Assembly (NCBI GenBank): GCA_036525295.1
Contig: DATDAQ010000033.1
Location: 1 to 23,766 of the forward strand
DNA: 23,766 bases
Origin: VRUE01 sp036525295
Lineage (GTDB): Bacteria; Actinomycetota; Thermoleophilia; Solirubrobacterales; 70-9
Reading direction: 5' to 3'
Shown: one piece after another, positions 6,289 to 12,453 of the stretch
Numbering within the stretch: position 1 is the stretch's first letter
Layout of the letters: each line of letters begins with the position of its first letter
Notes under the pieces: model-generated
Databases searched by the model: none
Told to the model about the DNA's origin: nothing
Seen by the model: only the letters and a program-made list of their open reading frames with translations
Program-made: the position numbers and the translations under genes

Positions 6289-7422
6289 CTACACCCCAGG
6301 GCGTCCTTCGTTCACCCAGGCGGCCAGCAGCGGGTCGATGACGCGCATCCCGCTCGCGGTGGACGGGTCCTCGGTGATCTCGCCGCGATCGGTCAGCGCC
6401 TCGGTTGCGTGGGCCACCGCCCCACCCCGGGAGCCGCCGTGGCGACGTCCAGCGGCATAGATTCCCTCACGACCCTCTGCGACCGCTGTGAGGACGCGCC
6501 GTTGAGAGAGAGGCAGGCTCGACCAGACGGCCCGCAGCTCGTCGCGAACCTCGCGCATGACCCGGTCATATGTGGCCAGCCAGGTTTCTTCGGTTGCCGT
6601 CTCGCCCTCGGCCGTCAGCTCCCAGAGGACGTGGGCCAGCAGCATCGTGCGCTGAGGGTGGCCGGCGGCCGTGTCGAGCAGAGGTCCAAGCGCTGCTCCA
6701 ATCTCTCGGCCGGTGGCATCGAAACGCGCAGAGAGGTAGCCCGCGACGTCGTCCGGCCGCAGCGGCGGAAGGTCAACAGATCCGGCCTGCCCATAGAACG
6801 CCCGACGACGATCGGTGAAGAGCTCGCGCATCATCCCGACGTGGGAGCCAGCGAAGACATAGCTCGCAGCATCCCCGTGGTGCTGAATCTCGGAGCGGAT
6901 TACCGCGTCAGCCCGCTCCTTGGCGGCGAGGATGTCCTGGAACTCATCGAAGATCACCAGCGTTCGCGTCCCGTGTTTCTCGTAGAGGCGAATTGGCAGC
7001 GCGAGGCGCTCAACCAAGGGCGGCTCAGCCTGGGGGTCCACGGTGACGTCGACTCCGGCGGGAAGAGTCCCGCCCCCAACCTGGAGAGTGGGGCGCAGCA
7101 AACGCCTGACGCCGGTGAACCAGGTAGCGAGGCGGCCCTGCAGCTCGGCGGCGTAGGCCCGCTCGATCCGCTGCGCGATGTCATCCAGGGTGAGGACGCC
7201 AAAGAAGTCGACGTAGACCGCAGCCCACCCCTTCTGTTCCCGCGAATCTCGGGCGACTCGCGCAAGCAGCGAGGTCTTGCCGTATCGCCGTGGCGCCGCG
7301 AGACGGCTGTTGTTTCCGCCGACGGCGGTCTTGAGCAACGCCTGCGCCTCGTCGTCCCGGTTGAGCAACTCCTCGGGTGGGACGGGCTCGCTATAGCGAA
7401 ATGGATTTCGGCTCTGATTCAT
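6289..7422 (-). CDS. Archaeal-type AAA ATPase, orphan
   Basis: 377 residues from the ATG at 7420-7422. An atypical Walker A, APRRYGKTSLL, lies at 43-53. Walker B, TLVIFDEFQDI, lies at 154-164. A sensor-like FAGSHVGMM is near 190, and a C-terminal winged-helix-like region spans about 300-370 (LSQRRVLTAVAEG, ALTDRGEI, MRVIDPLLAAWV). The arrangement is that of the archaeal ATPase family (PF01637/COG1672), a STAND-like group of unclear function, often single genes scattered in genomes. The start is chosen because the family sequence begins at NPFRYSEPVPPEELLNRDDE; a TTG at 7450-7452 would add ten residues. No ribosome site; a TATGAT hexamer lies at 7441-7446. Neighbours give no clue to function. 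Codon use is more mixed than in nearby genes, compatible with acquisition by transfer. Confidence 0.85.
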   Translation of the reverse strand: MNQSRNPFRYSEPVPPEELLNRDDEAQALLKTAVGGNNSRLAAPRRYGKTSLLARVARDSREQKGWAAVYVDFFGVLTLDDIAQRIERAYAAELQGRLATWFTGVRRLLRPTLQVGGGTLPAGVDVTVDPQAEPPLVERLALPIRLYEKHGTRTLVIFDEFQDILAAKERADAVIRSEIQHHGDAASYVFAGSHVGMMRELFTDRRRAFYGQAGSVDLPPLRPDDVAGYLSARFDATGREIGAALGPLLDTAAGHPQRTMLLAHVLWELTAEGETATEETWLATYDRVMREVRDELRAVWSSLPLSQRRVLTAVAEGREGIYAAGRRHGGSRGGAVAHATEALTDRGEITEDPSTASGMRVIDPLLAAWVNEGRPGV

Positions 7423-7452
7423 AGAGCAATTCTGCTCGCAATCATAGAGCAA
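7420..7452 (-). repeat. Duplicated TTGCTCTATG at the ATPase start
   Basis: On the minus strand TTGCTCTATG occurs twice (7443-7452 and 7420-7429), 23 bases apart. The downstream copy contains the likely ATG start; the upstream copy contains a TATGAT that could act as -10. Two identical decamers a little over two helical turns apart could be a paired operator or a local duplication. Confidence 0.5.
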
Positions 7453-7602
7453 CTGCCCCGCGCACCCTCGGCCTATTAATTCGTTGATCTGCGCGGTGTG
7501 TCTCGACCGTGGTCATTCGCGAAATTTATCGTCTGCATCACTCGAAACCGAGAGGAGCGCCTGATTCGTAGAGCCCTTGGCGACCTGGTCGCTACTACGG
7601 CC

Positions 7603-7616
7603 ATAGCGGGGGCGGG
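7603..7616. repeat. 14-bp partial copy of a tRNA 3' end upstream of kup
   Basis: ATAGCGGGGGCGGG here is identical to 9847-9860, where it forms the acceptor and T-stem end of a tRNA fragment. Both copies are in the same orientation and flank kup. After the 14 bases the similarity decays. It could be one end of an old integration event or a chance G-rich match. Confidence 0.4.
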
Positions 7617-7687
7617 TTTTGGACACCTTCCTGCGACCGCCCTGGGTTGCGACGAGATCCGGCGTCACGCTGGCGGCAAGCAAGATG

Positions 7688-7714
7688 CGAGATCCGCGCT
7701 ACGGCTGGATCTCG
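7688..7714. repeat. 8-bp hairpin in the kup upstream region
   Basis: CGAGATCC and GGATCTCG form a perfect stem with an 11-base loop, about 130 bases before the kup start. It may be part of an mRNA leader structure or a protein site. No T-run follows. Confidence 0.4.
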
Positions 7715-7845
7715 ATGCGGTGCCCCGGAGGGGTTTCGACAGCAGGCTGCCCGAAGGCTTCAAGCAGTGCTTGGGACCGGCGCGCCGTGTGTAGGAGTAC
7801 GCTCCCCGCCGGTGCGCCGGGAAGACTGGTCGGCAAGGATCGCCC

Positions 7846-9783
7846 ATGAGCCAGACCACAACAACCGCCCCAAGAAGCCCCGGTAGCAGCGACTCACCCG
7901 CGCACCGGCCACGTTCGCGAAACGTCCTGGCGTTCGCAGCGCTCGGCGTCGTCTTCGGCGACATCGGGACGAGCCCGCTCTACGCGATGCAGGCAATCTT
8001 CACGGGGGACCACCCGGTGCGGGCGACCCCTGCAGATGTCTATGGGGTCATCTCCTTGGTGGCTTGGTCGCTGACGCTGATGGTCTCGATCAAGTTCGTC
8101 GTCTTCGTCATGCGGGCCGACAACGAGGGCGAGGGCGGAGTGATGGCCCTCTATGCGCTCGTGCGGCGAACCGCGATCGAGCGGCCGGCGGTCAAGGGCG
8201 CCCTGCTTGTCGCCGGCATCATCGGCGTCGCGCTCTTCTTCGCCGACGCGATGATCACCCCGGCCATCTCGGTGCTCTCGGCCGTCGAAGGAGTTGAAGT
8301 CGCGGCTCCGAGCCTCTCCTCGATCATCTTGCCCGTGACGATCGGCGCGCTGGCGCTCCTCTTCGCCATCCAGCGCCACGGAACCACTGCGGTCGGTCGG
8401 CTCTTCGGCCCGATCATCCTGCTCTGGTTCGTCGCGATCGCCACTGCTGGAGTCGCTGAGATCGTCCGCAATCCTGAGGCCTTGAAGGGCCTCGCGCCTT
8501 CCTACGCGGTCGAGTTCTTCCTCAACCACCCGCTGACGGCGTTCCTCTCACTCGGCGCCGTCGTCCTCGTCTTCACCGGCGCGGAGGCCCTGTACGCCGA
8601 TATGGGCCATTTCGGCAGACCCGCGATCAGCCGGGCCTGGTTCTTCGTCGCCTTCCCCGCCCTGCTGCTGAACTACATCGGGCAGGCGTCGCTGATCCTC
8701 GAGACCCCGAGCGCGGTCTCCAGCCCGTTCTATCTCCTCCTGCCGGAGTGGTCGCGCGTGCCGATGATCGTGCTCGCGACCTGCGCGACGCTGATCGCAT
8801 CCCAGGCAGTCATCTCCGGGGCGTTCTCGGTCACGCGGCAGGTCGTCCAACTCGGCTTCCTACCGCGCATGACGATCAGACACACCTCGGCGGAAACGAT
8901 CGGCCAGGTCTATCTGCCAGCCGTCAACTGGACCCTCTTCGTCCTCGTCGTCGGACTCTGCCTGGGCTTCGGTTCCTCGGAGAAGCTGGCGACTGCCTAC
9001 GGCATCGCGGTCATGGGCACTCTCCTGATCGACTCCATCCTCTTCCTGGTCGTGGCGCGAACGCTCTGGCGCAAGCCACGCTCCCTGATCGCTCTCGGGG
9101 TGATCGGATTCGTCCTGCTCGATCTGCTGTTCCTCGGCGCCAACCTGCCGAAGATCGCCGAGGGCGGCTGGTTCCCGATGCTGGTCGGCATGGCGATCTT
9201 GCTTCTCTTCACGACCTGGCATCGAGGACGCGAGCTCCTCTCCGCAGAGCGGACGCGAGCGGAGGGCGCACTGCCGGACTTCATCGAGGAGATGCACAGG
9301 AAGGGGTTGCCGACGCGGATCAAGGGAACGGCCGTCTTCCTCAACCCCTCGAAGGAGAGCACGCCGTTGGCGCTACGTGTTGCGCAGACGCGACTCCGGG
9401 CAATCCCGGAAGAGGTCGTGATTCTGACCGTAGACATCGGCAACGTGCCGAGCATCCCCGATGAGGAGCGCGTAGAACTCGATCACCTCGGCAACCCTGA
9501 CGACGGGTTCTCGCACCTGACCCTGCGCTACGGCTACATGGACAACCCCGATGTCCCGAGGGGGATCAACGTGGCGCGGGATCAAGGACTCGCGAGCTTC
9601 AACCCGTACCACGTCACCTACTACCTCTCGCAGATTGCCCCAGTTCCTTTCGGCGACCACGGCATGGCACATTGGCGCAAGGATCTCTTCCTGGCGATGA
9701 ACCGCAACGCCGCGAGCCCCGTCGGCTACTTCAACCTTCCCGCCGAGAAGGTCGTCGCCCTCGGCGGTCAGGTCAGGTTCTAA
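7846..9783 (+). CDS. kup: Kup-family potassium uptake transporter
   Basis: 645 residues, normal length. A variable polar N-terminus (1-25) is followed by the Kup signature GVVFGDIGTSPLYA at 34-47 and NEGEGGVMALYAL near 93-105. About twelve membrane helices run to around residue 460. A soluble C-terminal domain follows, rich in charged residues (IPEEVVILTVDIGNVPSIPDEERVE, then HVTYYLSQ and FLAMNRNAASPVGYFNLP), as in the family. Kup imports K+ together with protons. ATG at 7846-7848 with AAGGA at 7835-7839. An imperfect inverted repeat (CCGGCGCGCC near 7778-7787, GGTGCGCCGG near 7811-7820) lies between a possible -10 TACGCT and the ribosome site and may affect expression. The gene stands alone and is bracketed by tRNA-like repeats at 7603 and 9847. 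Confidence 0.95.
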   Translation: MSQTTTTAPRSPGSSDSPAHRPRSRNVLAFAALGVVFGDIGTSPLYAMQAIFTGDHPVRATPADVYGVISLVAWSLTLMVSIKFVVFVMRADNEGEGGVMALYALVRRTAIERPAVKGALLVAGIIGVALFFADAMITPAISVLSAVEGVEVAAPSLSSIILPVTIGALALLFAIQRHGTTAVGRLFGPIILLWFVAIATAGVAEIVRNPEALKGLAPSYAVEFFLNHPLTAFLSLGAVVLVFTGAEALYADMGHFGRPAISRAWFFVAFPALLLNYIGQASLILETPSAVSSPFYLLLPEWSRVPMIVLATCATLIASQAVISGAFSVTRQVVQLGFLPRMTIRHTSAETIGQVYLPAVNWTLFVLVVGLCLGFGSSEKLATAYGIAVMGTLLIDSILFLVVARTLWRKPRSLIALGVIGFVLLDLLFLGANLPKIAEGGWFPMLVGMAILLLFTTWHRGRELLSAERTRAEGALPDFIEEMHRKGLPTRIKGTAVFLNPSKESTPLALRVAQTRLRAIPEEVVILTVDIGNVPSIPDEERVELDHLGNPDDGFSHLTLRYGYMDNPDVPRGINVARDQGLASFNPYHVTYYLSQIAPVPFGDHGMAHWRKDLFLAMNRNAASPVGYFNLPAEKVVALGGQVRF

Positions 9784-9847
9784 ACAGCGACCTTCACGGC
9801 AGCTCCCGCACCTCCACGAACCGATGGCCGGTCGCGGGACTTCGGTA

Positions 9848-10215
<368 letters not shown>

Positions 10216-10578
10216 CTACAGCGAGCGACGTTCGCGGAACTCCTCGCGAACGCTCTCGGGGCGGCCCCACATCTGCACGACCTCGGCGCGGCCCTCGCGG
10301 ACCTCGCGAACCGCCATCTCGCCGCCGATTCCGTCGGCGTCGAGCTTGGCCAGGGTGCCCTTGACCGTCTCGGCCGCGGCGGCGTGGCCGAAGCTGTGCG
10401 CCACGAGCAGGCGCCAGTCCCAGTCGGCCTTCGAGTAGGGCTGGGCGTTGACCTGGCTGAGGGCCACCGCCGCATCCACGTAGCGGCTCTCGTCGTCGAT
10501 TCGCAGGTCGAGCTCGAGGTCCGTCCAGTCGGGCGGCATCGCGTCGAGGACCTGCTGGAAATCCGCTGCCAGGCTCAC
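10216..10578 (-). CDS. Conserved-looking 120-residue protein of unknown function
   Basis: I do not recognise a family. The protein is soluble, acidic at the N-terminus (DWTDLELDLRIDDESRYVDAAVALSQVNAQ), with a central WDWRLLVAHSFGHAAAAETVKGTLAKLDADGI. It ends in a basic tail (GRPESVREEFRERRSL). The middle resembles an alternation of helix and strand with two conserved-type His residues, but no catalytic motif can be claimed. GTG start at 10576-10578, preceded by TACGCT at 10585-10590 with a 6-base spacer, which suggests leaderless transcription. It is followed with no gap by the receiver-like gene; the direct junction suggests the two products work together, for example as a small protein and its partner domain. 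Confidence 0.75.
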   Translation of the reverse strand: MSLAADFQQVLDAMPPDWTDLELDLRIDDESRYVDAAVALSQVNAQPYSKADWDWRLLVAHSFGHAAAAETVKGTLAKLDADGIGGEMAVREVREGRAEVVQMWGRPESVREEFRERRSL

Positions 10579-10584
10579 CGGCGA

Positions 10585-10590
10585 AGCGTA
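10585..10590 (-). promoter_or_regulatory. Putative -10 hexamer TACGCT for the two-gene receiver operon
   Basis: TACGCT ends 6 bases before the GTG start of the 120-residue protein gene and lies 14 bases past the end of the solute-binding gene. No ribosome site is present, so a leaderless mRNA is likely. Confidence 0.35.
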
Positions 10591-10603
10591 TCTGGAAGGG
10601 CCG

Positions 10604-11554
10604 TCAGGGTTCGGAGAACGCGGCGTCGACGTCCAGCGGCCGCTTCAGCAGCCCGTGCTCGAGGTCCCAGGCGGCCCAGGCGCGAAGTACCTCCGGATCG
10701 AAGGGAGCAGGGCGCAGATCCCGCCGCAGGACATTCAGCTGCCCGGCCTGTTCTTCGCGGTCGAGGGCCGGCGCCGCGGCCAGCAGATCGTCCAGCGCTC
10801 GGCCCGGCTCGGCGGTGGCGAGCTCGTAGCCCCGCCGGGTGGCATCGACAGTCGACTCGACCAGCTCGGGGTCGTTCCGGAGAGTGTCGCCGCTGGTCGT
10901 CAGGACCAGCTCCGGGTAGGAGGGGGCGCCGTAGCGGTCGACCTTGAAGATGTGGATGGGAACGCCACGAGCGCGCAGCGCCACGCCCTCCGCGTTCCAG
11001 AAGCCCGTCACCGCATCGACCTTGCTCGCCACCAGGGACGAGACGGCGTTGAAGCCGATGGTCACCCGCTTCACCTCCGCCGGGTCGCCTCCGTCTGCGC
11101 TCACCTCGGAATCGACGACGGCTTCGTCGGAGGGCAGGCCGGTGACGCCCACCGCCCGCCCCGCCAGCTCGCTCGGCCTGTCGATGCTCTCGGCGGCGAT
11201 CACGGCGGCAAGCGGCCGCTGGACCACGGGCATCACGCCGACCAGATCGAGGCCGCGCTCCCGGGCGATGCCGAGGTCGTGGATGTCGAGAATCGCGAAG
11301 TCGGTGCGGCCCGCCTCCAGCAGCTTCGGCGCGTCGGTGGATTCGCCGGGCTGGCGGATCGTCAGGTCGATTCCCTCCTCGCGGTAGTAGCCCTGGCGCT
11401 GCGCCGCGTAGATGCCGGAGTGGACGGCGTTCGGCGTGAAGTCGAGCACCAGCGTCGCGCCGACTGGCGCGCCCGGTTCAGCGCCGTCCCCGCCGCAGCC
11501 GGCGGTGCCGGAGAGCAGCAGGGCGGCCGCCAGCAGCGCGACGAACACCCTCAT
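10604..11554 (-). CDS. NMT1/THI5-type ABC transporter solute-binding lipoprotein
   Basis: 316 residues. The signal peptide MRVFVALLAAALLLSGTAGC has lipobox SGTAGC with Cys20 as the lipid site, then a Gly/Asp-rich linker. The mature domain opens with TLVLDFTPNAVHSGIYAAQRQGYYREEGIDLTI, the hallmark of the NMT1/ThiY family that binds pyrimidine or related ligands. KLLEAGRTDFAILDIHDLGIAR and FNAVSSLVASKVDAVTGFWNAEGVALRARG follow. In relatives the ligand is a thiamine precursor, riboflavin or a sulfonate; the ligand here is unknown. No permease or ATPase gene is in the window, so it is an orphan or serves a distant transporter. Start ATG at 11552-11554 gives a clean signal peptide; ATG at 11567-11569 adds five residues and has AAGGA only 2 bases upstream. 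Confidence 0.88.
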   Translation of the reverse strand: MRVFVALLAAALLLSGTAGCGGDGAEPGAPVGATLVLDFTPNAVHSGIYAAQRQGYYREEGIDLTIRQPGESTDAPKLLEAGRTDFAILDIHDLGIARERGLDLVGVMPVVQRPLAAVIAAESIDRPSELAGRAVGVTGLPSDEAVVDSEVSADGGDPAEVKRVTIGFNAVSSLVASKVDAVTGFWNAEGVALRARGVPIHIFKVDRYGAPSYPELVLTTSGDTLRNDPELVESTVDATRRGYELATAEPGRALDDLLAAAPALDREEQAGQLNVLRRDLRPAPFDPEVLRAWAAWDLEHGLLKRPLDVDAAFSEP

Positions 11555-11591
11555 TGAGGCGGGCAGCATATTCCTTCGCTCGATCTGGGTA

Positions 11592-11609
11592 GACTGGCGC
11601 CGCCCAGTC
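11592..11609. promoter_or_regulatory. Palindrome GACTGG-N6-CCAGTC in the divergent intergenic region
   Basis: A perfect 6+6 inverted repeat with a 6-base centre sits midway between the solute-binding gene (minus) and the aquaporin gene (plus). It could be an operator acting on both promoters. A TAGACT at 11590-11595 overlaps its left arm. No cognate regulator is evident. Confidence 0.35.
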
Positions 11610-11635
11610 GAATCAAGGGATCTAGGAGGAAGAGA

Positions 11636-12388
11636 GTGCAGGAACGAGGACTTGCGGCATACCTTGCTGAGCTGATCGGCACCTTCTTGCTGGTGTTCTT
11701 CATCAGCACCGTCATCGTGCTCTTTCTCTCGACGGGAGAACAGGCGAGCTTCGGCACCGACTTCGCGGTGATCGGCCTCACCCACGCCTTCCTCCTCTTC
11801 GGGCTGATCGTCATGTTCGGCGTGGTCAGCGGTGGCCACTTCAACCCCGCGGTGACGCTGGCCGCGCTGGCGATCAAGCGGATCTCGCCGATCGACGGCC
11901 TGATCTACATGCTCGCCCAGCTCTCCGGTGGCGTGCTCGGCGCGCTGCTCTGCAAGGCGCTCCTCCTCGACGAGGGTCGCGCCACCAACTACGGCGCCGC
12001 CCAGGTCAGCGGCCTGCTCGCCGGCAACTTCCAGGGCGCGATCATCGAGACGATCGGCACCTTCTGTCTGGTGCTGGTGATCCTCGCCGCGGTCTTCTCA
12101 AAGAAGAGCCTCAAGGACTGGGCTCCGCTGGCGATCGGCACCACGCTCGGCTTCATCGTCATGGTCGGCGGCCCGCTGAGCGGGGGTTCCTACAACCCCG
12201 CCCGCTGGTTCGGCCCGGCGCTGGTCTCCAACGAGTGGGGCGGCGTCTGGCCCTACCTGCTCGGCCCGATCGTCGGCTCGCTGCTCGCCGCGGCCGTCTT
12301 CAAGTTCGTGCTGGAGGCCGGCGGACCGTCCCCAGCCGAGCCGCCCGAGCGGGTCAAGCCGGGCTCGGCTTCAAAAGCCGCTTCCTAG
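11636..12388 (+). CDS. Aquaporin (MIP family), TIP-like selectivity filter
   Basis: 250 residues with six membrane helices and the two half-helix motifs: SGGHFNPAVT (Asn70-Pro71-Ala72) and GGSYNPARWFGPA (Asn187-Pro188-Ala189, Arg190). Counting from the NPA motifs, the aromatic/arginine filter positions are His50, Val175, Gly184 and Arg190. That is close to plant tonoplast TIP2 aquaporins (His, Ile, Gly, Arg), which pass ammonia as well as water. It differs from E. coli AqpZ (Phe, His, Thr, Arg) and GlpF (Trp, Gly, Phe, Arg). Water and perhaps ammonia or other small neutral solutes are the likely cargo. A GTG start at 11636 is supported by AGGAGGA at 11624-11630. The C-terminal tail is Pro/Ser-rich. 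The gene is followed by a strong hairpin. Confidence 0.93.
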   Translation: MQERGLAAYLAELIGTFLLVFFISTVIVLFLSTGEQASFGTDFAVIGLTHAFLLFGLIVMFGVVSGGHFNPAVTLAALAIKRISPIDGLIYMLAQLSGGVLGALLCKALLLDEGRATNYGAAQVSGLLAGNFQGAIIETIGTFCLVLVILAAVFSKKSLKDWAPLAIGTTLGFIVMVGGPLSGGSYNPARWFGPALVSNEWGGVWPYLLGPIVGSLLAAAVFKFVLEAGGPSPAEPPERVKPGSASKAAS

Positions 12389-12407
12389 AGCTTCTCCGGA
12401 TCTTCAG

Positions 12408-12439
12408 CCGCACGCGCCGGTCCTAGACGGCGCGTGCGG
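12408..12439 (+). terminator. 12-bp perfect hairpin after the aquaporin gene
   Basis: CCGCACGCGCCG (12408-12419) and CGGCGCGTGCGG (12428-12439) pair perfectly around an 8-base loop. A short pyrimidine stretch with three T (TCTTTC) follows at 12445-12450. It fits an intrinsic terminator for the aquaporin gene. It ends directly against the putative -10 of fbiC, so it fills the fbiC -35 region and may also influence that promoter. Confidence 0.75.
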
Positions 12440-12445
12440 TAGCGT
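12440..12445 (+). promoter_or_regulatory. Putative -10 hexamer TAGCGT for fbiC
   Basis: TAGCGT lies 8 bases before the fbiC GTG with no ribosome site between, as in the other putative leaderless genes of this window. It starts immediately after the hairpin at 12408-12439. Confidence 0.4.
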
Positions 12446-12453
12446 CTTTCGCC

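Larger units (their letters stand above)
7453..7845. other. Non-coding interval between the divergent ATPase and kup genes
   Basis: About 390 bases with no convincing gene. It holds A/T-rich patches near 7484-7492 (TATTAATTC) and 7518-7532 that may contain promoters for either side. It also holds a 14-base tRNA-derived repeat at 7603-7616, a hairpin CGAGATCC/GGATCTCG (7688-7695, 7707-7714) and a second G/C hairpin just before kup. The open frames in it have no family resemblance. The kup transcript could have a long structured leader, but I cannot match it to a known riboswitch. Confidence 0.6.

Noticed and set aside
7498..7794. 98-codon open frame upstream of kup
   Set aside because: No ribosome site, no family resemblance, and overlapping frames of similar length; treated as non-coding.
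7541..7845. Possible c-di-AMP (ydaO-type) riboswitch before kup
   Set aside because: Such switches often precede potassium transporter genes, and AGCGGGGGCGGG recalls one of the conserved blocks, but the other conserved blocks could not be found. A covariance-model search would decide.
10655..11557. 300-codon plus-strand open frame opposite the solute-binding gene
   Set aside because: Antisense shadow; the minus strand carries clear NMT1-family motifs.
11555..11839. N-terminal extension of the solute-binding protein
   Set aside because: The extension runs antisense to the aquaporin gene and would place the lipoprotein signal peptide in the interior.
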